A program made the position numbers and the translations under genes. The notes beneath the pieces are model-generated. The model searched no databases and had not been told where the DNA came from. It was given only the letters and a program-made list of their open reading frames with translations. This document shows positions 34,433-47,525 of a stretch of DNA of 64,000 nucleotides, one piece after another. Source of the DNA: Serpula lacrymans var. lacrymans S7.9 (lineage: Eukaryota; Basidiomycota; Agaricomycetes; Boletales; Serpulaceae); the NCBI RefSeq assembly GCF_000218685.1, contig NW_006763294.1, positions 1,167,130-1,231,129 of the forward strand, given 5' to 3'. Position 1 is the first letter of the stretch, and each line of letters opens with the position of its first letter.

Positions 34433-36132
34433 CTACCACATCGCCTGAAGGGTTAGCTTCGCCCTGAGATACTTCTTTATAAACCAGGAACATAGAGTAA
34501 CATCAGATTTACTTACAGTCAATGACTCCGCAGAAGAGATGCTCTGCGATGAATGAGTCCTCCTCATCTCTATTATAGTCCGTCTTCGTGGAAGTTGCTC
34601 CTCTGTGTCTCTCCGAAGCGAGGCACTGCCTTCATTGCCTTCGAATAGTGCCGTTGAACAATGATATTCTTGATGTGAATCTCGTATGAGGATACGAGCA
34701 TTTAGGTTGACAAGGAGACAATTAGCATAGCTGAAAGGACGAAACGGTTTAAAAAAAGATAAACAACAAGAAAATGTGATAGCTACAGCGTGGACAAACG
34801 GAAGAGCCTATAAGCCTTGGGTCAGCAACCGTCAATATATTAGTTTGATGGCGCCATACATTGAAATGTACAGGAAAGATCCAGAAGAAACCGATAAGAA
34901 CACTGTTTCCAATGCAGTTGCGATGACCGTAATTGTTCCTGTCTATTGTCAGCTTTACCAATTTTACAACAAGGGATCTAGTCTTCTTGAAATTTGTACC
35001 CGATTTGTTGCGAAAAAGCTGAATACGGATGAGGAAATGAAGGATAGACACAACAAGCCAACTTACGAGTCGTGTGGTTTGAATAGCAATCATGATATCA
35101 CACAGACAGCTTCCTATCACCCATGTCTATATATTGTGTGAACTGACAGCTAGTCGCAAGTAGGAAAATTGCTTACAAAATATGAGCGTTTGTCACCTCC
35201 AACGCTCACGTTCATAATATCTGCGAGCGAATTTCCGATAAACTATGAGGAATCCAATCAAAATGAAAACTCGTATTTTAGATATTTACTCACTGATTGG
35301 CCCTCTGTAATAGCAAGCCCAAATTGTCCGGATGATACCTATAAAACATATAACCTTATGCGTAAGGGAGAAGACCACGGAAACCTACACCTACCAGCAT
35401 GATCACAATCGGGAGCGTGAGAGAACGACCTATTACCCATATTCTCCAGCAATAGAAAGCATGGACCATCATAGGTACTAGACGGACTTGATGAGCTGTT
35501 CAGACTATATAGGAAAAATACATACTTAAGCCAGCTAATGCGAAGAGGGTTGTGAATGGCCACATAGGCGGCGAAGGTTCAGCGAGATTATTCACATTGA
35601 ATCCAATGACCGAGCAAGAGAGACATTGTATCGAAGCCCCAAGCCAGAACTCGTATGCTGTAAGTGCACAGCTTGAGCACACGAATAAGAAAACAAGCCA
35701 GACTGTGGTTTATTAGCTGGTGCTAGATACTTAATTTTACACAATCCACCCACCGAAGGATTTGAGCCATTTGGAATCACTATTGAAGCTAGTATGATAG
35801 ATGACTATGTCAGAGTATAAGGGTGCGAAGTTATATCAAATTATACGATAATACCCACACATCTGCAACATAAGAACACCAACTGACATAAATGTGAATA
35901 TATATCCCAAAACCTATACTCGTGATATTTTTTATTAGCAACATAAAATATGGTTCCACATAAAGACTGTACCATCTGCCTGTCAGCATTCCTATAGCAA
36001 GCTTCTGTTAAAAAAACTGGACAAGCTACGCTAAGACGGCAGCTTACCGATAGCTACAATAACGATTGAGTATGCCGTTTAATTCGTTAATATGATAGAA
36101 ATGACTTACTAGTACGGATCGATTGAGCTCAT
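34433..36132 (-). CDS. DUF6534-type seven-helix membrane protein, copy A
   Basis: Multi-exon minus-strand gene. The start at 36132 gives MSSIDPYY before a donor. Recognisable blocks, in order: VIYHTSFNSDSKWLKSFG; a hydrophobic exon with LTAYEFWLGASIQCLSC; VIGSCLCDIMIAIQTTRL; and KSGTNFKKTRSLVVKLVKLT, then an Arg/Ser-rich tail after YANCLLVNLNARILIR, ending at 34433. This order of short loops, the SCLCD helix, the sGTxFKkTxxLVxKLvxLT segment and a final NxRI is that of the large Agaricomycete DUF6534 family of membrane proteins of unknown function. It is the most diverged of three copies here. Exon limits were not fully resolved. Confidence 0.65.
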
Positions 36133-36461
36133 GAATAGAATCAGATGGGCCAAGAAAAAATTCCTCTGTGTTCTAAGAGTGATGCAGAGTTTTATAATTG
36201 AGACTCATAGCATACATAGCATTGCTATTAGATCTCTATGGGCCCGTCAGCTAGCTGTCATGATGATGAATCAAGTTCCAGATTTTATAGCGGCTGTCCG
36301 ACGAACACAAATAACACAAGCTTGGTATCGTCTAGTGAACCATCCGAGCTCTCATAATCTTTGCCGTTGTGGAAGAAAGCGGCATTGCTTGTCCGAGTCT
36401 CTACTCGTCCTAAATTTCCGAGTCAGCGCTCCGAGGCTGAGTCATAGCCTTACACAATTAA

Positions 36462-38007
<1,546 letters not shown>

Positions 38008-38541
38008 GAGTCTTTGTTGGACCTTCTATCGTCGTCATATATCAGTTGTATTTGTCAGTAGTGTGAATTAGCCAATGTTCTTTGTAATCCATGTATATGC
38101 CGAGCAGTGAAACAATTGTGCTTCTGGCCTGCCATGCTGGCGTTCATTGAGTTCCATAGCGCGGTGAACACTGGAAGCTTTGTCGACACTAACACAATTG
38201 ATATGGTACAAAAAGAGTTTGGATACTAGTAAGAATCAGGGCATGGTGACTGGTGCTCTCAAAGCCGACCTCCCTCCTAGGTTAAGCTCGATCTATTCGC
38301 ACGGCATTTGAGCACTAAAGCTGTAGATTATAAATACTAAGCTTTGGAACATCAAGGATGAAGGCACGCAATTCACAAGGGGATGATAAAGCTTTCGGTG
38401 GCATAATACTATAATGATCCACGACGTAGATACTGACATAAATGCGGATGTATGTTATCGAACTCACCGGATACATAATCATTTTCATAGGGGGTCTTTC
38501 AACCTTACATTCCTATGATCGATCTACCCAAGGCATACTTG

Positions 38542-40330
38542 TCATTTCCCACTGGCGGGCATCACGATGGATGGGTGGAAGGGATATGATAGTCGGAATA
38601 CTATCCTCTGAGCATTCATCGCCGACCTGCGCGAAGAGTCATGAGCTAAAGATGCTCTTGAGTGTGGCATACATTTCACCTGTGGTGGTCCCGGTATACA
38701 AGCGCCTAGTGACGGAACTCTCCCCAAAGACACGGCATTCTGGCGGTGACAAAGCGATATTTCTGAATTATGGCGGGGCCAAAGCGTAGCATTCACGTTA
38801 TTGCCATTGACGCCCTCAAGTTCTCCGTCATTACCGTCGAAAAGTGCTGTTGATAACTGATAATGCTGGGATGAATTCTGGATGAAAATTCGAGCATTCA
38901 AAGTAGCCAATAGACAATTTGCGTAGCTGATAAAAATAAAATGAGCAGAAAAACATATAAGATGGAAATCAAGACTACAGCGTTGACAGGAAAGTAAACC
39001 TGACAATTCCATGTCAGGAACAAGCACTTGTGCAGTTAAGTTAAAACGTACATTGAAAAATAAGCCCACGAGGCGACGAAGAATAGGTACGCTATTGTTA
39101 TGAAGGTCGCAACAACAGTGATCATTCCTGTTTCGATGGTCAGTCTCACCAATTTCACGACGAGAAACTGAGTCCTTTTGAATTTCGTGCCCGATTTCTT
39201 CCTTACAAGCTACAGCTCCTATATCAGATGACCGAAACAACATAGAGAAATGGTCACGGACCAGCCTTATGGTGTGAATAGTGATAACGATATCACAAAG
39301 GCAACTTAATACCACCCAAGTCTGGATTTCACACAGATCAGCGCCAACGAAGTGTTATGATAATTGTAGGAATCAGCATACGCGGCTTATGATACTGAGA
39401 ATATTAAAGCTAAGGGATAGTCCACCCGTGGGCCATATGAGCTAAAACTTTGCTATTCAGAAACACATCAAGGAACAAGTATCCTCTTGCCACTCACAAA
39501 TGATCCTTCAAATATGGCAAATACACACTGCGTGAGTGACACCTGTGTCAAGGCATCAGTGAAGAGCTTATGAAGAGCAAACTGTTACAGTTACTTACCA
39601 ACATCACGGCACACGGCATGATAATAGATTGTGCTATGATCCAGATTCTCCAGCAATAAAAGGTATGAACTAAGGAAGCGACTGCAATACGTTATTGATA
39701 AATAATTATCAAGTCTACTTGAAATGCATACTTAATCCTGCCAAAATGATGAGCACTCCCATAGGCCATGCTGTGCAGGCAAGACATCCCCAAGATGCGC
39801 TTAGCCAGAATTCGTATACTGTGAAAGCAAAACTCAAGCACTCCAAGAAAGCAACACACCACACTTAAAGAAGTCAAGCACAACTCAACATTGATAGGCT
39901 TGTAGGACTCCTCACCAAATAACTTTAACCACCACGAATCATTCTGGAATCTGGTGTGGTAGATGACTAATAACAGAAGTTATGGAAGTATATCCAGACA
40001 ACCATTCAAAATGACACTCACAACACTGCATGACCAGAATACCGAAGAGCACAAAACTGAACATGTACCCCATGACCTTGATAACTTGAATCAGATAATA
40101 GTTCGGAATGATATGAAGATGTATTTACAAAGAACCCGGACCCGGGCCCGCCACTGTACATCGCAACCGTTTGTCAGATGAATACCACACCGCGACTACC
40201 AATGTCAAGCTCACTCGTTAAAGAAAACATTTGGATAACGAACACTATATACGATTAAGCACGTTATTTTATGAAAAACGTTGAGAAAGACTTACTATGT
40301 GTCGATGGGACCCATCGTCAGAAAGCTCAT
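38542..40330 (-). CDS. DUF6534-type seven-helix membrane protein, copy B
   Basis: Start at 40330 (MSFLTMGPIDTY). Later exons give VMGYMFSFVLFGILVMQC, VIYHTRFQNDSWWLKLF, AFTVYEFWLSASWGCLAC with a WPMGVLIILAGL helix, and SCLCDIVITIHTIRLV. Then come KSGTKFKRTQFLVVKLVRLT and a terminal exon with YANCLLATLNARIFIQNSS, stop at 38542. Introns are short and numerous. It is very similar to copy C, including the 3' flank, so B and C are a recent tandem duplication. The tail beyond the last helix is polar and variable, as usual in this family. Function unknown. Some joins near 40.2 kb are unresolved. Confidence 0.65.
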
Positions 40331-40953
40331 GTTCCACGAAATGTGTAGGAGTGAGCAAAAAGGAATGTAAACAGGTCGTAGTTATGAGGGGGAAAAAAAA
40401 CACACTGAAACGTACTTATCTTATCCCTAGACGCTAGGTTTGAAAATAGCCACAACAATCGAATCACCAACGTGATCATCAGATGTCTTTTGTTCGCACT
40501 CCAAATCTCATGATGATGATGTGGACAACATGACTTCGGTCACTGACCTACATGAGCATAAGGGATGGGTTTGAAAGATCGATGACTGCAACCGATGCTC
40601 GGCCTTAGTATGGGTATGAAAGGTTGAATCACTGGTCATTTAAGTCGGCCAGAGAGACACAAGGCTATGCGAGGTATCTGCCAGAGTTACGTTATTTTCA
40701 GCGTCAGCACCAAGCGCACGACAGACTTGGATCTCCGAGCAATGATTCTGATATTAGATAACATAAACTGTAGAAGATGGCGAAGCTTTGGAGCAATCAT
40801 GGATGAAAACATGCACAAATCATAAGGGATGTACAGAATTCCCGCTGGCATGATCAACGACGTTGACATTAGGACACGAGTAATAATGTATGTTATCAAA
40901 CTCACCAGATACACAACCATTTTCATCGGGGGGTTTCAGTTTTACATCCTTAT

Positions 40954-42776
40954 TTATCGATCTACCCAGGGCAAGCTTGTCATTTCCCACTGGCGGGCAT
41001 CATGATGGATGGGAGGAAGGGATATGATAGTCGGAATATTATCCTTCGAGCGATCATCCACAACCTGTACAAATGTGTCAAAAGTTGAGGAAGCTCCAAG
41101 TGCTGCATGCATTTTCACCTCGGATCCTCCTATACGAATGTCTGATGACAAAACTCTCTCTAAGGGCATGGCACTTTGGCGGTGTAAAGGTAATATTTCT
41201 GGATTATGGAAAGGCCTAGGCGTAGCATTTAAGTCGTTATCATTGGAGCCCTCAATTTCGCCACCATGACCATCAAAAAGTAATGTTGATACTTGACAGT
41301 GATTAGACGAATTTTGGATAAGGATACGAGCATTCAAAGAAGCCAAAAGGCAATTGGCATATCTGACAGAAAAGTATGAGCATAAATACATGCAACATGG
41401 AAATCAAGAGTACAATGCCGACAGAAAAGTAAAGCTGACAATTCCATGTCAGTAACAATGACTTATGCAGTGGAGTTAAAACGTACATTGAATAATAAGA
41501 CCAGAAGTTCACGAATAAGAACACTGCTGCTATCAAGGTCACTGCAACAGTGACCATTCCTGTTTCAATGGTCAATTTCACCAATTTCACGACGAGAAAC
41601 TGAGTCCTTTTGAATTTTGTGCCCGATTTCTTCTTTAGAAGCTGCAGCTCCCATATTAGATGACTGGAACAACAAGGGGAAATGGTCACGGACCAGTCTT
41701 ATGGTGTGAATAGTGATGATAATATCACAAAGGCAACTACCTATCACCCAGGTCTGATATAAATGAGGTCAGCATCGACGGAGTTTCTAGCGATTGCTGG
41801 AATCAATATACACTACTTATAGCGTGCGCAATAGTAAGTCCAACATCCTGCCCCCCTGGATGGATAAGCTATAGCATTGTTATTAAGAAGCGCATCAGCC
41901 AACAAGAACTAAAATAAAAAAGGCATTCGCCACTCACAGTCAACCCTTCAACTACAGCAAACGAAAACTGCACGAGTGACAACTGTGTCACAAGACATCA
42001 GTATAGAAGTTAAAAACTATTAGCGTAAGATTGAACGGTTAGTGTAACATACCAACATTGCCACACACGGCACGACAAGAGACTTAGCCATGATCCAGAT
42101 CCTCCAGCAATAAAAAGTGTGAACCAAAGAGGCGACTGTAATACGTTAATGAATATTCCTATATCCATATGAAGAGCATACTTAGTCCTGCCAGAATAAT
42201 AAGTACTCCCATGGGCCATGTTACTTCGTTCACAGCCACCACACAAGCAAGACATTCCAACGATGCGCCCAGCCAGAATTGGTATACTGTGAAAGCAAAA
42301 CTCAAACACTCCAAGAAAGCGATACACCATACTTAAAGAAGTCAAGCATGATTTAGCATTGATAGGCTTGTAATAGAGATTAATACAATTCCTCACCGAA
42401 TAACTTTAACCACCATAAATCATTCGTGAACCTGGTATAGTAGATGACTGCGACATTGATTATGGACGTGTATCCGGGAACCATTCAATTTAATACTCAC
42501 AGCATTGCATGATCAGAATACCAAAGGACACGAAACCTAACATGTACCCAATGACCTTGATGGCACATATCAGACAACTAACCACAATGATGCTATGAAT
42601 ATAGATCTACAAAGAACTCAGACCTGGAAATTGTGACTATTTGTCAGATAAACAATCACAATACCAGTGGGTAACCTTACTGATGCGGATCTATATGAGG
42701 ATAATGCGAGCTATATGCCGAATAAGCAGGGTGCTATACGAAGAATCAGAGAAACTTGCGATGTGTTAGAACTCAT
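40954..42776 (-). CDS. DUF6534-type seven-helix membrane protein, copy C
   Basis: Tandem neighbour of copy B on the same strand. A start at 42776 (MSSNTSQ) is proposed but weak. Recognisable parts: YQFWLGASLECLAC with WPMGVLIILAGL, SCLCDIIITIHTIRLVRDHF, KSGTKFKRTQFLVVKLVKLT followed by IETGMVTVAVTLIAAVFLF, and the last exon with YANCLLASLNARILIQNSS, ending at 40954. The C-terminal cytosolic tail parallels copy B (FDGHGGEIEGSNDNDLNAT against FDGNDGELEGVNGNNVNAT). Frame is kept through the regions checked, so I treat it as a gene, but a broken copy cannot be excluded without transcript data. Confidence 0.6.
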
Positions 42777-43637
42777 CGTTAGAGAGCTTGAGTTCCACGA
42801 AATGTGTAGAAAGTAATCGCGCGAGAAAGTGTTTAACTGGGTCGTCTTTACGAGGAATAAGACAGACACCTGAAATGGACCTATATATTTGGTAGTTGTT
42901 AGGATGTAACTACAACTGTGATGGACGAATCATGATGTCGCGGTGTGGACAGCATGTCTTCAAGCACAGGAGACTGTATTGCTCGAGGATTGATGCTCAT
43001 TGGAACCGAACCGTGATGCTCGGTGACTTTGACATGGGTAGAAAGGTATGAATAACTGTCCAATTAGGTAGTTTTTGTGTGTGATGGAAAAGCCGCTGCG
43101 TACCTGTGCTGCTGCGATAACAGGCGTCCCTGTCTTCGACTCGGAGAGATGCGGCGAGGGCCCGCGTCATGTCAGTTGAATCCATAAATCTGCAACAAGA
43201 GCCCCACCCGAGGGGATGTAGTTATAGTCTGGGTGATATTACGACGAGACAATCAGTTGGTGTAGTATGAATCCGCAATGCTCGTCTGTCCAACGGTGTA
43301 CGACGATATTCATTATGAAACTTGAACGTTGAACGACGGTATCCGCCGCGGACGGTGCCAGGGATATTTCTTTCTCAGCGTCAGCACTAAGGCTTTGCCG
43401 CGGTTAACCGTAGTAACTGTAACTCAGACAGGAAAATCTCTACCAAACATGCTTCATCGCTTACTATCATAGGCTACCGCAAGGTGTGCATGCTACCGCA
43501 GTGCGCATTCTTCAATTTCTGTAAGCTTGTAAAGCTAAGCTGGTAACAAGTAAACAGCACAAACTAGACTGATATCCACTAAGGACGCTAAACGTCCTCA
43601 AATTACACAAGGTACCCAGACAAGAGCTGCGAAGATA

Positions 43638-44467
43638 ATGTCAAATCTGGACTCATTTGTACAGTCGTCTCGACCACCACCAAAAGCTGTTGCTACTTCC
43701 CAAGAACTTCGTGACCGGGGTTCCATCTTCGTAGGCAATGTCTACCGTGCCACTTCACCAGAGGAAGCTCGAGCTGCTGTCCGCCACCAGAAGCTCGTTA
43801 TGCACGCTGATAAACCCGCATATGAAATATCTGCATGGAGGTGCATGGTCTTAAAGCATGGTAAAACGGGATTGGAAGGCCCAGATGATTTCGAGCTGAA
43901 AGTCGGAAGCGATGACGACGGGGAGCAATGGGGCGGCAACAAAGTCCTCAAAACTATGCATTCAGAAGGGCTTATCGACGCTGTTGTAATTGTTAGCCGA
44001 TGGTAAGCATTCTTTTCAAACGGTAATATTAGCACCTCATTATGATGCCATGTCCCCTTAATAGGTACGGAGGGACCATGCTTGGTCCCGCTCGATTTAC
44101 GCATATCGAAACATGTGTTCGCGAAGTATCTCGTACCTTCAAGCGGCTAGAAGAAATGGAAGAATGCATATCTACGCTTACCACACTTGATGACCTACTC
44201 GCTGATCTGCGCAGCGAACTGAACTCGATTTCTTCCACAAGTACAGATACCATTCCGTTTTCATCACCCCAAGAATCGTCTCTCGATACTTTGAAAAGCG
44301 CGCGCATAGCGGAGATTAAGAAGGCGATTAAACCTGATTATTCTGCAATGCAGAAAGACGTGGATCTCGCAAAAGCAAGGAGGCTTATTACTGCGAGAGA
44401 AAATGCTATCAAAAGCGTCAAGACTCTCTTAACGAGGAAAAATTCAGCAGAACATATATCCACCTGA
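43638..44467 (+). CDS. IMPACT/YIH1-type (UPF0029) domain protein
   Basis: Exons 43638-44002 and 44065-44467 (62-nt intron) encode 255 residues. The N-terminal half is a clear Impact_N domain: RGSIFVGNVYRATSPEEARA, then AYEISAWRCM, GDDGEQWGGNKVLKTMHSEG and VVIVSRWYGGTMLGPARFTH. The C-terminal half is a helical charged segment. In yeast and mammals, proteins with this domain plus an RWD domain restrain Gcn2 activation. No RWD domain is visible here, so this is a domain-only relative and the Gcn2 link is not assured. The start is set by the first ATG before the domain. Confidence 0.82.
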
Positions 44468-45928
44468 TGCACAAGCTCAGATTTTGGACCATCTACCTTC
44501 TTGTCGGGGATGCGCGCTACCAATAATACCCCCTCCCGGATAATTAACCTATCCAATGTTAATCGACACACCATTCACTGTTGGCTACGCAATAATAAAA
44601 GGCAAACAATGTGAAATTTAGGTCCGATTCAGATTACCTACGGGTCTGGGTCTCAGCACCTCTTAAATGTGACAACAACAGACAATATATATACTCAGCA
44701 TCAGCTATAAATCGTGAATTTTCTGGGTAACCTCTATAGTCGCATGGTCGTATTTCTTTCAGTGCGGCAGTCCACCTTTCTAGAGAGCCAATGCTCTTCC
44801 TACAATATTTCCTTTCAGCTCCCTCCGTCTTCTGCACACTTGCATTAGGTGCTTTCGTATTTGCTGCACCATTTTTTCCCCTCAAAGAGCCGAGTGCTGC
44901 TGGTGCCTCTGTGATACACCTAAATGGATGCTTAAAGACGTTCTTGACCAACTCAGCATCCTCCGCAAGAAATCTGTCTATCCCCACTCAATCCCTCATC
45001 GATCCTCGACGGGTCACTAATGGCCTTGTAGAAGACACTGCATACATATATGCTGTCACTGCTCCGCTCGACGTCGGTGTTGTTGATCCAAGAAAACTCA
45101 TTGGAAATCCCTGACAACCCAGAAAGTGGCAGCCCCTTTAAGCCGCTCGTGCCGGACACCATTTCTGCCATTCTCCAATCCATTGAAGGGATCATTGCCT
45201 GTCATGATGTTTATATGGCCACCTTGATGGCTATCATCAAATACGTGTGTCTGCTTACTTGGTCATTCTATTGTTGTTGGCCTCTGACTACTGTACCTTT
45301 CAGATGAAGTCTGTACTCAAATATGCTTGAAGTATCATGGATGCCGTCTTATCTTAACACCTTTGTTGAATACTGTCTCCGTCATCTTTTGTGTATCGTG
45401 TGGTTGTTGCTGGTGGAAAAATCAACCACATTTTCGCATTATAAAGTGACTTGAATCACCGAGAATCATGATGGTCAGTAGTCTAGTAAGTCGGATCTCC
45501 CAGAATTTGGTTTCAAATAAGTCTTGTTTAAAACTATCTGGTTGTGATTGATATTCCGCTTCCTGTTTGAAAAGCACCGACGTTTTTAAGGATGAGACAC
45601 CCTCCGGCATGTTGGATATCGTGAAGCTGATTCTACAAAGCTGAAAACTTCCCTTCGTGATCAATCTGCTCGTAAGGGTGACTGCTGTCCTCTACACCGA
45701 GAAAATTTGTCTAATACCTAACAGTAGGATTAAAAACAAACTTCATTTTCTGCGAGCGTCTGTCGATCGAATGGAGCCTGCTGATTGTGTGCGGCAGGAT
45801 TACCGAATTCTATGGTAAACTACAGGGACGCGTTTGCCAGCAGCTCCTTGAATTTGCGCCAGGCGATATACTGTAGAAAATATTGGTTATTACCCATGCT
45901 AGCTCTCGTCTGCGGCTGACCACGATAT
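44468..45928. other. Intergenic region with one decayed gene
   Basis: Apart from the pseudogene candidate at 44791-45306, described separately, I see no coding or RNA gene here. Confidence 0.4.
44791..45306 (+). pseudogene. Frameshifted small secreted protein
   Basis: Starts with a good signal peptide (MLFLQYFLSAPSVFCTLALG and AFVFAAP). One frame carries VTNGLVEDTAYIYAV to 45114; an overlapping frame carries SLLRSTSVLLIQENSLEIP and LVPDTISAILQSIEGIIA to 45306. Together they resemble the helical, about 200-residue secreted proteins common in mushroom-forming fungi, whose continuity here would need a frameshift near 45050. A shortened functional protein or a missed intron is possible. Confidence 0.35.
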
Positions 45929-47045
45929 CTAGCCCCCCATTAGCGTTGTAAGAACTCTCGCAACTTCCTCGGCAGCTTCCTTCACAATGACCTTATCTTT
46001 CTCTCTAACTCGACTCAATATCCGTCCTTCGAATTTATCTGGGTGGAATCGAAGCATTGTCTCTCTAAGTTTCTCCTTCCTCTCCTTACGCTCCCGCTCG
46101 TCTGGAGGCAAACCCACTCCAACCTCCCGTGCCAGAGCAGCTGTCGTCGAGACAGGTATAAGAAAGGCGGATATTTCCTGTGCTGTCAGGCCTTCCACAG
46201 ATATCACTGCACTCGCCCGAGACTTGCTTTCAGCAGGTAGTCGGACAGAGAATGACGGCCAGGGTATATCCTCGAACACCAACGATTCATTTCCTTCCAA
46301 CAACACTTTCCACCGCCGATCATATTCCAGTCTATATTCGCGATTTTTCCGTCTGTCTTTGTCCCGCTTCTTCCGTCTCCTTGCTTCCTCTGCAGCTTTT
46401 TCAAGTCGCTTCGTCTCTGCTTTCAGTTCTGCATCGCGAGCACGTCGAGCAACTCTTTCGCTTTCTTTGCGAGCCTGCTCTTCGAATTCATGGGCATGAG
46501 TTTTCCTGTACGTTACATGAGCTAGAGCTCCAGAAGCATTCTGTGGAAATGAAAACTTACCTCCACATTCCCTCTCTTATCCACTCTGCATACTCGTCGT
46601 CATCCATGAATTTTGGGTCTGTCGCGGGCTCATTATTTGGATAGCCATCATATGTCCCGCCTGCTCTCCAGCGATGAGGGACATGTGCATAGTCGTTGAA
46701 CCTCGCTTCTACAGAATCCAAACGCTCATCGTCTCCATATGCACCCCACATCTTCTCTCTAAACCGTTCCTCCTCCACTTGTGCACGTATCTCGTCGTAG
46801 TCAGGTTTGTGTGCGGATGACGAAGGTTCTGGAGGTGGAGGGCCATATGAAACGTCGCTGTCGTCGTCGTCTACGTTGACAGGCGTCCGACGACGTTTAC
46901 GGTCAGAAGAGCCATGACGAGAGTCTGAGTCGTGGTCGTCGCTCACAGTGTGCGATTTATGGGCCCTTCGTGCAGCTTTTCGGGCTTTCCGTCGTGCTCG
47001 CTCTGCTTCTTCTGCAGGAGTGCGCTTGAGGTGTAGTTTAGTCAT
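45929..47045 (-). CDS. NFKBIL1-like protein
   Basis: Exons 47045-46561 and 46505-45929 (55-nt intron) encode 353 residues. A basic N-terminus (AERARRKARKAARRAHK) leads into a Ser/Asp-rich region. The middle is acidic, with YDEIRAQVEEERFREKMWG; then comes a long Arg/Glu coiled coil (QARKESERVARRARDAEL and on). The C-terminal block is LRETMLRFHPDKFEGRILSR, followed by VREKDKVIVKEAAEEVARVL. This HPDKFEGR block is the hallmark of NF-kappa-B inhibitor-like protein 1 and its plant and fungal relatives, whose animal and plant members are linked to nuclear RNA processing. No ankyrin repeats are present, as in other fungal homologues I recall. The cellular role in fungi is not established. Confidence 0.8.
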
Positions 47046-47525
47046 TATCCATAGGGCCTAGAGTTTTTAGAGGGCACTGATGATCCTACTTGATGAATTG
47101 CGACGTTGTTGTAGGTCCCAGCCCCCCACCGAAGATATTGTGCAAGTGTAAAGTAAAGGAAGCTGAGATGGTGCACTAAGGAGACTTATACCGGAGGAGA
47201 TCAGGTTGGCGCCGCTGTGTTTATAACTACATCGGTAGTCTCCGAAAAGACTCCCGGTGGTCCCTTCAGATTTTGACTCTGTTCAGCTTCAGGCATTAAC
47301 GAAATATTTGTGGTGTTACTTCGCAACTCCATATTTCACAACCAATGCCTCCCATTTACTAAACTACATGTACTGGTCTCAATCCCATACTGACATTTTA
47401 GAAAATTTGGAATGCGAGTCGATGCTACCTGCAGATATCTTTACATATTAGGATTTTCCAAGGTTACCAACAACATCAACACCGTAAAGATAACCTAGTA
47501 GCGCATACTTCTCTCTGACATCCGC

